Source of the DNA: Novosphingobium flavum
Lineage (GTDB): Bacteria; Pseudomonadota; Alphaproteobacteria; Sphingomonadales; Sphingomonadaceae
DNA length: 64,000 nucleotides
Reading direction: 5' to 3'
NCBI RefSeq assembly: GCF_014230315.1
Contig: NZ_JACLAW010000016.1
Location: 1 to 64,000 of the forward strand
Part shown: positions 36,764 to 46,326 of the stretch, in pieces
How the letters are laid out: each line of letters begins with the position of its first letter
How positions within the stretch are numbered: position 1 is the first letter of the stretch
The notes under the pieces: model-generated
Seen by the model: only the letters and a program-made list of their open reading frames with translations
The model's database searches: none
What the model was told of the DNA's origin: nothing
Translations under genes and position numbers: made by a program

Positions 36764-37207
36764 TCAGCCCATGAGGCTGACGCCGTGGCGGTCGAAGATC
36801 TCGACCGCCTTGATGATGTCCATCCGGTCGGGCGGCATCTCGGCGTCGAAATCGCGGAACATCTGCGCGGCATTGCTGCCGGGGCCGGTCACTTCCAGCA
36901 TCATCCCGCCGCCCGGGCCGAATCGGAAGGCATGGGGTGAGCCGCCCGGAACGTGGACCAGTGCGCCGGGCTGGAGCATGGTTCCCGCGCCATCGAGGAT
37001 GAACTCGACCTGCCCGTCGAGCACGAAGAAAGCCTCGTCCCACGGATGGCTGTGCGGCGGCGGGCCGGTGCCCTCGTCGCCCTGCTGGAGGGTGAAGCCC
37101 ATGCCGCCCGTTGCCTGGTTGGCGGCGAGGATCGAGATTTCGGCGCCGACAACCTTGAGCGGTTCGCCGGCCTGGCCGGATTGGACGATCAGCGGCGTTC
37201 TTGCCAT
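36764..37207 (-). CDS. Cupin-domain protein
   Basis: 147 residues (ATG at 37207). One double-stranded beta-helix: PPHSHPWDEAFFVLDGQVEF (HxH...E metal motif) and GALVHVPGGSPHAFRF (second His). Small one-domain cupins bind metal and act as isomerases, dioxygenases or sensors. Substrate unknown. Confidence 0.87.
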   Translation of the reverse strand: MARTPLIVQSGQAGEPLKVVGAEISILAANQATGGMGFTLQQGDEGTGPPPHSHPWDEAFFVLDGQVEFILDGAGTMLQPGALVHVPGGSPHAFRFGPGGGMMLEVTGPGSNAAQMFRDFDAEMPPDRMDIIKAVEIFDRHGVSLMG

Positions 37208-37263
37208 GGCCTGTCCCCCTGATTCCTTCCGACAATCTGCGCCTTTTGGGCGCGCGCGTAAAG

Positions 37264-37785
37264 TCAGTCGAGATTGGCGCGGGTGTAGCACTCGACCAGC
37301 AGGGCGAGCGGCTGGCCGCCCGGAAGGGTGAGGCGGGCGCGGTGCGAGAGGATCGTGCCTGCCGGGCAGCCGGCGGCTGCGCCGCGGGTGGAGGAGAGGC
37401 GCTCCCGGCGGAAGTGGAGGGGGGCGACGACCGTGCCGAAGGGCGTGTCGGTCGTGTCGAGGACGCGGTTCATCTCCGGGGTGAGGAGATCGCGCGAATA
37501 CCAGTTATGTGCTTCTGAAAGAACGGAATTTCCGCAGGACAGGCGGACGTGGCGGTAGCCTGCATTGGCCCCGGCCAGTTCGGCGGGCGGGGGGGCATCG
37601 TCGCCCCGGATGCGGCTGGCGGTGATGCGGGCGGGGCTGGCGATGTGGCGGGCCTCGCACCACGCCCCAAGCGCCGCCGTGGCGCTGTCCTGGGCGGCGA
37701 GGGTCTTTTCGAAGCGGGGCAGGGGGGGCGTGCAACCGCACTGCAACGCTACTGCAACGGCAATGCAAATGCGCCTAGATGCCAC
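37264..37785 (-). CDS. Putative lipoprotein, chorismate-lyase-like fold suspected
   Basis: 173 residues from a GTG at 37785, chosen because it leads into a lipoprotein signal ending ALQCGC (lipobox LQCG-C); the start overlaps the 3' end of the CinA-like gene. The body, RHVRLSCGNSVLSEAHNWYS and LTPEMNRVLDTTDTPFGTVV, recalls chorismate lyase/UTRA-type beta sheets. If so, a periplasmic place is odd. Function unknown. Confidence 0.6.
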   Translation of the reverse strand: MASRRICIAVAVALQCGCTPPLPRFEKTLAAQDSATAALGAWCEARHIASPARITASRIRGDDAPPPAELAGANAGYRHVRLSCGNSVLSEAHNWYSRDLLTPEMNRVLDTTDTPFGTVVAPLHFRRERLSSTRGAAAGCPAGTILSHRARLTLPGGQPLALLVECYTRANLD

Positions 37786-38548
37786 CGGGGACGGCTTCCT
37801 TGCCCGCAGCGGCGAGACCGGCGACGAGAGCGGCGACGCAGGCGGCGAGCAGTTCGGGCTCGACCGCGCGAACGACGAAGTTGGCGCCGGTCCTGCCGTC
37901 GCGCCAGAAGGGGTAGGAGCCGATCTGGCTGCCGGGGTGGTCCTTTTCGGTCTGCCCGAGCAGGGCGGCGACCTCGCTCTCACCCACCCAGCAGCCGATC
38001 GTTTCGGAGAGCAGGGGTGCGCCGCCTTCGAGTGTGCCGGTCAGGGCCTCGAGCATGCCGCTGGTGATCGATGGGACCCCGGCCATGATGTGGATGTTGC
38101 CCCACTTGATCCCCGGCGCGCCGGTGTAGCGGTTGGGGATCAGGCTGGCCCCTTCCGGCACGCGGGCCATGCGCAGGCGGGCCTCGGTCAGGCCGCCGCC
38201 GCGGCTTTCGTAATAGGCGGAGAGAATTTCACGCGCCTCGGGGTGGATGACCACGGCGACGCCCAGCGCCTCGGCAATGGCGTCGACCGTGATGTCGTCG
38301 TGAGTCGGGCCGATCCCGCCGGTGGTGAAAAGGTAGTCGTGCCGGGTGCGCAGGGCATTGACCGCCTCGACGATGGCGGGCGTCTCGTCCGCCACGACGC
38401 GCACTTCCTTGAGGCGGATGCCCTGCACCTGCAGCCAGGTGGCGACCTGGGCGATGTTCTTGTCGTGCGTGCGGCCCGAGAGAATCTCGTCTCCGATCAC
38501 GATCAGGGCGGCGGTATAGATGCGCGATTCAGGCGTCAGTTCAGGCAT
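37775..38548 (-). CDS. CinA-like molybdopterin-binding domain protein
   Basis: 257 residues, MoCF_biosynth/CinA N-terminal domain only (TAALIVIGDEILSGRTHDKN, then YLFTTGGIGPTHDDITVDAIA). The C-terminal nicotinamide-nucleotide deamidase domain of full CinA (about 410 aa) is missing. Named as competence/damage-inducible in databases by homology; the substrate is likely an ADP-ribose or nucleotide compound in relatives. Confidence 0.88.
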   Translation of the reverse strand: MPELTPESRIYTAALIVIGDEILSGRTHDKNIAQVATWLQVQGIRLKEVRVVADETPAIVEAVNALRTRHDYLFTTGGIGPTHDDITVDAIAEALGVAVVIHPEAREILSAYYESRGGGLTEARLRMARVPEGASLIPNRYTGAPGIKWGNIHIMAGVPSITSGMLEALTGTLEGGAPLLSETIGCWVGESEVAALLGQTEKDHPGSQIGSYPFWRDGRTGANFVVRAVEPELLAACVAALVAGLAAAGKEAVPGGI

Positions 38549-38649
38549 GGCGCTTGGGTTAGGACGGCTCGCTGCCGATTGCCAGAGCCCTGCGACTTTG
38601 CCAGACCCTGCTCATGCCGATCATCGCCGCGCGCCGCTATCACAATGGC

Positions 38650-39588
38650 ATGACCCAGAACGAGGCCCTGCCGCTCACCGGGGAGCCGCGCGAGGCCTTG
38701 CCGGCCCATGCCTTCGACTGGGTGGGGCTGTGCGAGCCCACACCCGACGAAATGGCCACGGTAAAGCGCCAGTTCTGCCTGCATCCGCTGGCGGTGGAGG
38801 ATGCGCTCAATCCGCAGCAGATGCCCAAGGTCGAGGTCTATGGCCGGACCCTGTTCATCGTCGCCCGCACGGCCGAGTTCGAAGAGGGCGACAAGATCGC
38901 CTATGGCCAGACCGCGATCTTCCTTGGCCACGATTTCATCGTCACCGTTCGGTTCGGCTCGAGCCGGGCCCATCACCCGATCCGCCGCAAGCTGGAGGCC
39001 AATCCCGAGCGGATGGCCGAAGGGGTGGACTATGTTGCCCATGCCATCCTCGATTTCATCGTCGACGGCTTTGCGCCGATCATCGAGCGTTTCGAGGAGG
39101 CGGTTCAGGACATGGAGGAGCGGGCGATCGACACTTTTCCGGAGCCTTCGACGATTCGCCGGATTTTCCGCGTGCGCCGCCAGATTCGCCGTTTCGAGCG
39201 GATCGCCGGGCCGATGGAGGAGGTCTGCGAGCGGCTGGCGACGACCGACCTGCCCAATATCGATCCCGCGGCCCATGTCTGGTTCCGCGACGTGCTCGAC
39301 CATTCGCGCCGGGCGCTGGCGCGGATGCGCGGGCTGAAGGATACCCTGGCCTCGATCGTCGAGACCGCGAGCCTGCTTGAACAGCACCGGCAGGGCGAGA
39401 TGACCCGGCAACTGGCGGCCTGGGCGGCGATCCTGGCCGTGCCGACCGCCATCGCGGGGATCTACGGCATGAACTTCCAGCACATGCCGGAACTCGAATG
39501 GCGCTATGGCTATCCCATGGTGCTGGGCGCGATCCTTGCCGTCTGTGGGGGGCTGTGGCTGCGCTTCAGGCGGATCGGTTGGCTGTAG
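38650..39588 (+). CDS. corA: Magnesium transporter CorA family
   Basis: 312 residues from the ATG at 38650. Large N-terminal cytoplasmic funnel and long helix, then TM1 ending in the IYGMNFQHMPEL signature (GMN about 273-275) and TM2. Imports Mg2+, or in some members exports Zn2+. The soluble part includes KVEVYGRTLFIVARTAEFEE. Adjacent to a CDF exporter 16 bp downstream on the same strand. Confidence 0.93.
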   Translation: MTQNEALPLTGEPREALPAHAFDWVGLCEPTPDEMATVKRQFCLHPLAVEDALNPQQMPKVEVYGRTLFIVARTAEFEEGDKIAYGQTAIFLGHDFIVTVRFGSSRAHHPIRRKLEANPERMAEGVDYVAHAILDFIVDGFAPIIERFEEAVQDMEERAIDTFPEPSTIRRIFRVRRQIRRFERIAGPMEEVCERLATTDLPNIDPAAHVWFRDVLDHSRRALARMRGLKDTLASIVETASLLEQHRQGEMTRQLAAWAAILAVPTAIAGIYGMNFQHMPELEWRYGYPMVLGAILAVCGGLWLRFRRIGWL

Positions 39589-39604
39589 AAGGCGTTGGGG
39601 CACA

Positions 39605-40519
39605 ATGGCGAGCGGATCGAACAAGACCATCCTGATCGCGCTCGGCGCCAATCTCGGCATCGCCGCAGCCAAGTTCGTGGCCGCCGCGATCACCGGGTCG
39701 TCGGCCATGCTGACCGAGGGCGTGCACTCGATGGTCGATTCGACCAACCAGTTGCTGCTGCTCCACGGGCGCAAGCAGGCGCAGCGGCCCGCCGATGCGC
39801 TCCATCCCTTCGGCTATGGCCGCGAGCTCTATTTCTGGTCCTTCGTCGTGGCCATCCTCGTCTTCGCGCTTGGCGCGGGGGTTTCGGTCTATGAAGGCGT
39901 CCTGCACATCCTTGAGCCCGAGGCGGCAAGCGATCCGCTGATCGCCTTTCTCGTGCTGGGCTTTGCCGCGGCGCTGGAGGGCTGGTCGACCGTGGCGGCG
40001 CTGGTCGATTTCAACCGCGCCCGGGGAACGCGCTCGGTGTGGAAGGAAATCCGCCATTCCAAGGACGCGCCGACGCTGGTCCTGCTGCTGGAGAACGCGG
40101 GCGCGCTGGTTGGCCTGGGCGTGGCCGCGTTGGGGCTGGCCCTGTCGCTCGTCACCGGCAATCCGTTCTGGGACGGGCTCGCCTCGGTCCTGATTGGCCT
40201 GGTGCTGGGGGCGCTGGCGCTGGTCCTGCTGTTCGAGGCCAAGGGGCTGCTCATCGGCGAATCGGCCGAGCCGGAACTGGTTGCGGCGATCGGCGCGGCG
40301 GCGCTGGCCCATCCCGGCGTGGTCGCGGTGCGCGAGGTGCTGACGCTGCATCTTGCCCCCGACATGGTGACCGTGCTGATTTCCGCCGATTTCGACGATG
40401 CGATCAGCGCGCGGGCGGTGGAGGGGCTGGTGGCGGCGATCCAGCGCGAAATATCCGGGCGATTTCCGATCGTTACGCGCGTTTTCGTGCAGCCGCGGGA
40501 CCCGCGAGATTCGGCCTGA
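39605..40519 (+). CDS. Cation diffusion facilitator (CDF) transporter
   Basis: 304 residues, about 6 TM helices. GSSAMLTEGVHSMVDSTNQL (TM2, acidic/His metal motif H-x3-D) and HPFGYGRELYFWSFVVAIL are CDF motifs. C-terminal cytoplasmic metallo-chaperone-like domain (about 210-304). A proton-driven exporter of Zn2+, Co2+, Fe2+ or Mn2+; selectivity is not clear. Confidence 0.9.
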   Translation: MASGSNKTILIALGANLGIAAAKFVAAAITGSSAMLTEGVHSMVDSTNQLLLLHGRKQAQRPADALHPFGYGRELYFWSFVVAILVFALGAGVSVYEGVLHILEPEAASDPLIAFLVLGFAAALEGWSTVAALVDFNRARGTRSVWKEIRHSKDAPTLVLLLENAGALVGLGVAALGLALSLVTGNPFWDGLASVLIGLVLGALALVLLFEAKGLLIGESAEPELVAAIGAAALAHPGVVAVREVLTLHLAPDMVTVLISADFDDAISARAVEGLVAAIQREISGRFPIVTRVFVQPRDPRDSA

Positions 40520-40561
40520 ATAACCAATATGGTTTTCGATGGGCCAATCTGGTAAAAAAAT

Positions 40562-40588
40562 GGCCCGGTCGTTGCCGACCGGGCCTTT
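40562..40588. terminator. Terminator hairpin
   Basis: GGCCCGGTC (40562-40570), loop GTTGCC, GACCGGGCC (40577-40585), TTT; preceded by A7 (40554-40560). A perfect 9-bp stem after the CDF gene that also terminates the convergent rimO; about 150 bp of further noncoding sequence follows. Confidence 0.85.
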
Positions 40589-40722
40589 GAAGTCTTGGGA
40601 GAGGATGCCTGAAAGGCCCGTCCTCTTTGCGGCCGACTCGGGTTATTCGCAAGTGCGAAAACGGCGTAGGTAGTTGCATGAAACGCAATTTGATCCGCTC
40701 GCGCCGAATCTACCGCCGCGAT

Positions 40723-42102
40723 TTAAACGATTGCACCAAAGAGATCGTGGGCGTCCGCTTCTTCGATCAGGGCCTCGACGAACATGCCGGGCTGAAGGTC
40801 GGCGGAGGCTCCGCGCAGGTAGACGGCGCCGTCGATTTCGGGCGCATCGGCCTGGCTGCGGCCAGTGGCGCCGATGTCACCATCTTCGTCCGCTTCGCCA
40901 ACCTCATCGATGATAACCGAAATGGTTCGTCCGACCTTGGCGGCGAGCTTGGCCGCGCTGATGCTCTCGGTCTTTTCCATGATCCGGGCGTAGCGCTCTT
41001 CCTTGACCGCCTCGGGCACGGCGCCCGGCAGGTCGTTGGCGGCGGCACCGGCGACGGGTTCGAAGCGGAAGGCGCCGACCCGGTCGAGCTGGGCCTCGTC
41101 CAGCCAGTCCAGCAGGTACTGGAAATCCTCCTCGGTCTCACCGGGGAAGCCGACCACGAAGGACGAGCGGATGGTGAGATCGGGGCAGATCGCCCGCCAG
41201 TCGCGCAGCCGTTCGAGCACCTTGGCCTCGTTGGCGGGGCGCTTCATGGCTTTCAACACCTTGGGGCTGGCGTGCTGGAAGGGAATGTCGAGATAGGGGG
41301 TGAGCAGTCCCTCGGCCATCAGCGGGATCACCGCATCGACGTGGGGATAGGGGTAGACGTAGTGCAGGCGCACCCACGGCTGCTGGCCTTCGGGCGTGCG
41401 CAGCTGGCCGAGCTCGCGGGCAAGGTCGGTCATGTGGGTGCGGACCGGGCGGCCCTTCCACATCCGTTCCTCGTGGCGCACGTCGACCCCGTAGGCAGAC
41501 GTATCCTGGCTGATCACCAGCAGTTCGCGGGTGCCCGAGGCGACCAGCTTTTCCGCCTCGCGCAGCACGGCGTCGATCCGCCGGCTGTCCAGCTTGCCGC
41601 GCAGCTGCGGGATGATGCAGAACGAGCAGGCGTGATTGCAGCCCTCGGAAATCTTGAGGTAGGAATAGTGGCGCGGGGTGAGCTTGACCCCGGCCGCATC
41701 GGGATCGGCCTGGGGGATCAGGTCGACATAGGGCCCGAGGCTGGCGGGCGCGGCTTCGTGCACGGCCTCGACCACGGCTTCATACTGGTGCGCGCCGGTG
41801 ACGGCGAGGACGTCCGGGAATTTCGCCCGGATCACCTCGGCCTCGTTGCCCATGCAGCCGGTGACGATCACGCGGCCGTTCTCGGCAATCGCCTCTCCGA
41901 TTGCGGCCAGACTTTCTTCCTTGGCCGAATCGAGGAAGCCGCAGGTGTTGACCAGCACGACGTCGGCCCCGGCATAGTCGGGGCTCATCGCGTAGCCATC
42001 GGCGCGCAGGCGGGTGAGGATGCGTTCGCTGTCGACCAGGGCCTTGGGGCAGCCCAGGCTGACCATGCCGACGCGGCGGGGGGAGGGGATTTCGGTTGCC
42101 AT
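40723..42102 (-). CDS. rimO: Ribosomal protein S12 methylthiotransferase RimO
   Basis: 459 residues. UPF0004 N-domain ([20 protein letters not shown]), radical-SAM [11 protein letters not shown] (C-x3-C-x2-C) near residue 155, and a C-terminal TRAM domain ([13 protein letters not shown] to the end). Adds a methylthio group to S12 Asp88. ATG at 42102. Confidence 0.96.
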   Translation of the reverse strand: MATEIPSPRRVGMVSLGCPKALVDSERILTRLRADGYAMSPDYAGADVVLVNTCGFLDSAKEESLAAIGEAIAENGRVIVTGCMGNEAEVIRAKFPDVLAVTGAHQYEAVVEAVHEAAPASLGPYVDLIPQADPDAAGVKLTPRHYSYLKISEGCNHACSFCIIPQLRGKLDSRRIDAVLREAEKLVASGTRELLVISQDTSAYGVDVRHEERMWKGRPVRTHMTDLARELGQLRTPEGQQPWVRLHYVYPYPHVDAVIPLMAEGLLTPYLDIPFQHASPKVLKAMKRPANEAKVLERLRDWRAICPDLTIRSSFVVGFPGETEEDFQYLLDWLDEAQLDRVGAFRFEPVAGAAANDLPGAVPEAVKEERYARIMEKTESISAAKLAAKVGRTISVIIDEVGEADEDGDIGATGRSQADAPEIDGAVYLRGASADLQPGMFVEALIEEADAHDLFGAIV

Positions 42103-42196
42103 TTGGGCCGGCCCATACACGCGCGCGGCTGAATTGGCCATTGCCAAGCGCGGCGCCCCGTGGTGCAGGGGGCACGGTCTATCGGGAGTTGCGCAT

Positions 42197-42592
42197 ATGG
42201 GTCCGGTCAATTGGCTTGGGGTGGCGCTGGGAACGGCCGGTTGCTTCGCGGTTGGCGCGCTCTGGTACGGCGTGCTGTTCGGCAAGCGCTGGCAGCGCGA
42301 GGTGGGGGTGAGCGAGCCGCCCAAGGGCGCGGCCGCAGCCCGGATCATGGGGCTGACCCTGCTGGCGGAGTTCGTGGTGGTCTCGATGCTGGCGCATCTC
42401 GTGGCGCGCACGGCCCCGGCGCCGCATGTGGTGCTGATGATGGCGGGCGGATTCGGCGCGGCGATCATCGCGCCGGCGATCGGGATCAACTACCTGCACC
42501 AGCGCCGATCGCTTGCGCTGTTCGCGATCGATGCGGGGCATATCGTGGTTGGCCTGCTGGTTGCGGGCCTCGCGCTTATCGCGACGGCTTAG
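42197..42592 (+). CDS. DUF1761 membrane protein
   Basis: 131 residues with about four TM helices ([38 protein letters not shown], etc.). The [13 protein letters not shown] segment is typical of DUF1761. Function unknown. Divergent from rimO. Confidence 0.85.
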   Translation: MGPVNWLGVALGTAGCFAVGALWYGVLFGKRWQREVGVSEPPKGAAAARIMGLTLLAEFVVVSMLAHLVARTAPAPHVVLMMAGGFGAAIIAPAIGINYLHQRRSLALFAIDAGHIVVGLLVAGLALIATA

Positions 42593-42602
42593 GAAACCGC
42601 TT

Positions 42603-42685
42603 CGTCATTGCGAGGGGCGAAGGCCCGAAGCAATCCAGGGCGGCGTAATACGGCTCTGGATTGCTTCGCTCCGCTCGCAATGACG
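42603..42685. repeat. CGTCATTGCGAG palindromic repeat, full copy
   Basis: CGTCATTGCGAGGGGCG...GAAGCAATCCAGGG (42603-42640) and its inverse TCTGGATTGCTTC...CTCGCAATGACG form a nearly perfect hairpin. Same family as 20872 and 23469. Confidence 0.8.
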
Positions 42686-42700
42686 ATGACTTTAATGCCA

Positions 42701-43573
42701 TCAGGGTTTGGTGTCAGGCGCCTGCTCGGGCAGGACCAGCAGCGGATCGAGCGGGACGGCTTTGCGGCGGATCTCGAAGTGCAGTTCGGTGCCGGGCGAA
42801 ATGCCGGTATCGCCGACGAGGCCGAGGCGTTCGCCGCGCCCCACCTTTTCGCCCTTTTTCACCGTGATCCGGCTGAGCTTGGCATAGGCCGAGTACCAGC
42901 CCTTGCCGTGTTCAAGGATGACGAGGTTGCCGTAGCTTTTCGGCTCCGGCGCGGCGAAGACCACGCGGCCGGGGGCGGCGGCGCTGACCGGCGCGCCCTT
43001 GGCGGCGGGGATGTCGATCCCGTCGTGGCTGCGCGGCAGGTCGCGGGCGATGAAACCGCGCCGGACTTCGCCGGAGAGCGGCCAGACGAATTTCGTGGGT
43101 GCGGCCTTTAGCAGGGCTTTCGACGCTTCGGCGCGGCCCTTGTCCTCGGCTTCCTTGACCACGGCGGCAGCCTTGCCGGGGCTGGCGAGGGTGGGGATGA
43201 CGAGCTTTTGTCCGGCGCGGACCCTGGCCTTGGGATCGAGGCCGTTGGCCGTGGCGATCTGGGGCCATGGTACGCCGGCATCGTAGGCGATGGCAAAGCC
43301 GGTCTCGCCGGGCTTGACCGTCCGTTCGCGGCGGCGGGGGATGACGAGCGCCTGCCCGGTCTTGACCACATAAGGGGCCTTGAGGGCATTGGCCTCGATG
43401 ATCAGGACGCGCGGCACTTCGACCTTGCGGGCGATGCCGGCAAGGGTTTCGCCCGGGCGGACATTGTATTCGTCGACCGTCGTCCAGTCCGGCTCGGGGG
43501 CGGGCTTCCTGGCCGGTTTGCCCGCCGCGAGCAGCAGGGGCAGCGCGGCGAGTAGCAGCGCGGTGCGTTTCAA
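42701..43573 (-). CDS. NlpD-like LysM/M23-family protein, degenerate zinc site
   Basis: 290 residues with signal peptide (about 1-17). Two LysM domains (about 35-79 and 85-127) bind peptidoglycan, then an M23/LytM domain (160-290). Of the Zn/catalytic residues, H183 and D187 (SHDGIDIP) remain and H265 (LHFEIR), but the first His of H-x-H is Glu263 and the YAH His is Lys232. This matches NlpD/EnvC-type non-enzymatic activators of amidases. Position after surE, as in enterobacterial surE-pcm-nlpD, supports this. Confidence 0.85.
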   Translation of the reverse strand: MKRTALLLAALPLLLAAGKPARKPAPEPDWTTVDEYNVRPGETLAGIARKVEVPRVLIIEANALKAPYVVKTGQALVIPRRRERTVKPGETGFAIAYDAGVPWPQIATANGLDPKARVRAGQKLVIPTLASPGKAAAVVKEAEDKGRAEASKALLKAAPTKFVWPLSGEVRRGFIARDLPRSHDGIDIPAAKGAPVSAAAPGRVVFAAPEPKSYGNLVILEHGKGWYSAYAKLSRITVKKGEKVGRGERLGLVGDTGISPGTELHFEIRRKAVPLDPLLVLPEQAPDTKP

Positions 43574-44331
43574 GTGTAGCGGGCCTTGAGCTCGGCCAGC
43601 GATGCCTCGTGCGTCAGGTCGAGCTGTAGCGGGGTGACGGCGACGAAGGCATCGGAAATCGCCTCGAGGTCGGTGTCGTGCCCGGAGGTGTGCTCGATCC
43701 CGTGAAGGCCGAACCAGAAATAGGCGAAGCCGCGCGGGTCGACCCCTTCGACCACCGAGCCGCGCGCATAGTCATGAAAGCCCTGGCGGCAGACGCGGAT
43801 GCCCTTGACCGCCGAGGCCGGGATCGGAGGGAAGTTGATGTTGACCAAGGTGCGCGGGGCAAACGGCAGGTCGAGCAGGGGGGCGATCGCCTTGGCGCCC
43901 CATTCCTCGGCCGCCGAGAAGGAGACGCCTTCGCCCATGCCTTCCTTGGCATAGACCTGGCTCAGCGCGATCGAGCGGATGCCGGCGAGCGAGCCTTCGA
44001 GCGCGGCCGAGACCGTGCCCGAATAGGTCACGTCGTCGCCCAGGTTGGCGCCGCGATTGACGCCCGACAGGATCAGGTCGGGCGGCGAGGGCAGGATCTT
44101 CTTGAGCGCCATGGTGACCGAATCGGTTGGCGTGCCGGCCACGGAGAAGCGCCGCTCGGCATGTTGGCGCATGCGGATCGGGCGGGTGAGGGTGAGCGAG
44201 TGACCCGCGCCGGACTGCTCCTCCGCCGGGGCGCAGATCCAGATGTCGTCGGAAAACTGGCGCGCGATCTTTTCAAGGACGGTGAGGCCCGGGGCGTTGA
44301 TGCCGTCGTCGTTGGTGAGGAGGATGCGCAT
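43570..44331 (-). CDS. surE: 5'-nucleotidase SurE
   Basis: 253 residues. LLTNDDGINAPGL (metal-binding ND-D), SGVNRGANLGDDVTYSGTVSAALEG. A broad 5'/3' nucleotidase and exopolyphosphatase family involved in stationary-phase survival. Overlaps nlpD-like by 4 bp and touches serS by 1 bp. Confidence 0.95.
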   Translation of the reverse strand: MRILLTNDDGINAPGLTVLEKIARQFSDDIWICAPAEEQSGAGHSLTLTRPIRMRQHAERRFSVAGTPTDSVTMALKKILPSPPDLILSGVNRGANLGDDVTYSGTVSAALEGSLAGIRSIALSQVYAKEGMGEGVSFSAAEEWGAKAIAPLLDLPFAPRTLVNINFPPIPASAVKGIRVCRQGFHDYARGSVVEGVDPRGFAYFWFGLHGIEHTSGHDTDLEAISDAFVAVTPLQLDLTHEASLAELKARYT

Positions 44332-45611
44332 CAGGCGGCCGGCGTCAGGCTGGTGAGCCCGCCCATGTAGGGGCAGAGTGCCTCGGGCACGGTGACCGAG
44401 CCGTCGTCCTGCTGGTAGTTTTCCAGCACGGCGACGAGGGTGCGGCCGACGGCGAGGCCGGAGCCGTTGAGGGTGTGGACGAATTCGGTGCCCTTCTGCC
44501 CTTCCGGGCGGAAGCGCGCGTTCATCCGGCGGGCCTGGAAATCACCGCAGTTGGAGATCGAGCTGATCTCGCGGTAAGCGCCTTGGCCCGGGAGCCAGAC
44601 TTCGAGGTCGTAAGTGATCCGGGCGGTGAAGCCCATGTCTCCGGCGCAGAGCAGGACCTTGCGGTAGGGCAGGTTCAGTGCCTGGAGAATGCCTTCGGCG
44701 GCGGCGGTCATCTTCGCGTGTTCGGCATCGCTTTGATCCGGCGCGCAGATGGTCACCAACTCGACCTTGTCGAACTGGTGCTGGCGGATGTAGCCGCGCG
44801 TGTCGCGCCCGGCCGCGCCCGCCTCGGAGCGGAAGCAGGGGGTGAGCGCGGTCATGCGCAGGGGCAGCTGGGCTTCGGTGAGGATCTGGCCCTGCACGGC
44901 ATTGGTGAGGGAAACCTCGGCGGTGGGGATCAGCCAGCGGCCGTCAGTCGTTTTGAACAGGTCCTCGGCGAACTTGGGGAGCTGGCCGGTGCCGAACACG
45001 GCCTCGTCTTTCACCAGCAGCGGCGGGGCGCATTCGGTGTAGCCGTTGGCGGCAGTCTGGGTGTCCAGCATGAACTGGGCGAGGGCGCGCTGGAGGCGGG
45101 CCATCTGGCCGCGCAAAAAGGTGAAGCGGGCGCCGGAGATCAGGGCGCCGGTTTCGAAATCGAGGCCGAGCGCGGGGCCGAGATCAGCGTGTTCCCTGGG
45201 CTGGAAGGCGAATTCGCGCGGGCTGCCCCAGCGGGCGACTTCGACGTTGCCGGCTTCGTCCTCACCCTCGGGCACTTCGGCCACGGGGAGGTTGGGATAG
45301 CGGGCGAGGGCGTCATTCAGATTGACGGTCAGCTCGCGCTCTTCCTGTTCGAGCGCGGGGAGGATGTCCTTGAGGCCGGCGACTTCGGCCTTGAGGCGTT
45401 CGGCCTCGGCCTTGTCACCCTTGCCCATGGCGGCGCCGATGGCCTTGGACGCCTCGTTGCGCTGGCCTTGCGCTTCCTGCATGCGCGTGGCGACGGCGCG
45501 GCGCGCCGTATCGAGCGCGAGGATCGCGCCGGCCATCGGTTCGACCCCGCGCCGGGCGAGGCCGGCGTCGAAGAGGTCAGGATTCTCGCGGATCAGCTTG
45601 ATGTCGTGCAT
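44331..45611 (-). CDS. serS: Seryl-tRNA synthetase
   Basis: 426 residues from the ATG at 45611. N-terminal coiled-coil arm, and class II core with [10 protein letters not shown] (motif 1 side), [21 protein letters not shown] (motif 2) and [19 protein letters not shown] (motif 3). First gene of serS-surE-nlpD. Confidence 0.97.
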   Translation of the reverse strand: MHDIKLIRENPDLFDAGLARRGVEPMAGAILALDTARRAVATRMQEAQGQRNEASKAIGAAMGKGDKAEAERLKAEVAGLKDILPALEQEERELTVNLNDALARYPNLPVAEVPEGEDEAGNVEVARWGSPREFAFQPREHADLGPALGLDFETGALISGARFTFLRGQMARLQRALAQFMLDTQTAANGYTECAPPLLVKDEAVFGTGQLPKFAEDLFKTTDGRWLIPTAEVSLTNAVQGQILTEAQLPLRMTALTPCFRSEAGAAGRDTRGYIRQHQFDKVELVTICAPDQSDAEHAKMTAAAEGILQALNLPYRKVLLCAGDMGFTARITYDLEVWLPGQGAYREISSISNCGDFQARRMNARFRPEGQKGTEFVHTLNGSGLAVGRTLVAVLENYQQDDGSVTVPEALCPYMGGLTSLTPAA

Positions 45612-45676
45612 GGCGCTGCGCAATGCCGCACAGGCACGCGCAGCGCAAGCATGACGGGCCGCATTCGGCCCCTTCG

Positions 45677-45874
45677 TTACTCGGCGTCGGTCGGCACCGA
45701 GCTCTTGCCCAGCATGTGGTAGAGCGGGCAGAACGACAGGAAGCCGGTGGCGAGCGGGATCATCCCGAGCCAGCCGAACGGAGTCTTCGGGCCGATAAAG
45801 GCCAGCAGCATGAGCGTGGCGCCGACGACGATGCGCACGGTGCGCTCGGTGCCCCCAACATTGGTCTCGAACAT
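45677..45874 (-). CDS. DUF2892 small membrane protein (copy 1)
   Basis: 65 residues from the ATG at 45874. [20 protein letters not shown], two TM helices ([25 protein letters not shown]), and C in [13 protein letters not shown]2892 is the YgaP C-terminal-like fold, often linked to sulfur/persulfide handling. 61 bp upstream of serS is another gene on the same strand. Confidence 0.85.
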   Translation of the reverse strand: MFETNVGGTERTVRIVVGATLMLLAFIGPKTPFGWLGMIPLATGFLSFCPLYHMLGKSSVPTDAE

Positions 45875-46040
45875 CAATTTACCCCCCAAATTGCGACGGC
45901 CACGGTTAGCCGGACGGCCAAGCGGGACGACCATGCCTCCGGAAAGGCCCGGAGTTGTGGTGGGTGAAATCCTTAACGCTCATGTCTGAGCCAAAGGTAA
46001 ACGCGCCGCAGCGACTCGGGCATTGGCGGGGTTTCCTGGG

Positions 46041-46232
46041 CTATTGCCGCGCGCAGGTGTTGAAGCCGAGCAGCGAATAGAGCGGGCAGGTCGAGAACAG
46101 CCCGGTGGCGAGCGGGATGATCCCGATCCAGCCGAGCGGGGTTTTCGGCCCGACGAAGACGAGCGCAATCAGCACGATGCCGACGACGATGCGCAGCATC
46201 CGGTCAAGCGAGCCGACATTGGTCTTGAACAT
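46041..46232 (-). CDS. DUF2892 small membrane protein (copy 2)
   Basis: 63 residues, MFKTNVGSLDRMLRIVVGIV and TPLGWIGIIPLATGLF STCPLYSLLG. A paralogue of copy 1, 166 bp away, from tandem duplication. Upstream is a 20-bp near palindrome (46260-46279). Confidence 0.85.
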   Translation of the reverse strand: MFKTNVGSLDRMLRIVVGIVLIALVFVGPKTPLGWIGIIPLATGLFSTCPLYSLLGFNTCARQ

Positions 46233-46259
46233 GGCACTCTCCACGGCGTTTGATCAGTT

Positions 46260-46279
46260 GATGCTAATATATTCGCATC
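46260..46279. promoter_or_regulatory. Palindrome GATGCTAATATATTCGCATC
   Basis: Inverted repeat with 9 of 10 arm positions matching, A+T-rich AATATATT core, 28 bp upstream of the second DUF2892 start. Resembles in shape the operators of ArsR-type persulfide regulators (BigR/SqrR) that control DUF2892-containing sulfur genes; that link is inference. Confidence 0.45.
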
Positions 46280-46326
46280 GAAATCGCCGTGGAAGCATTG
46301 ACGGGGATCAAAGCGGGCGCGCCGCG

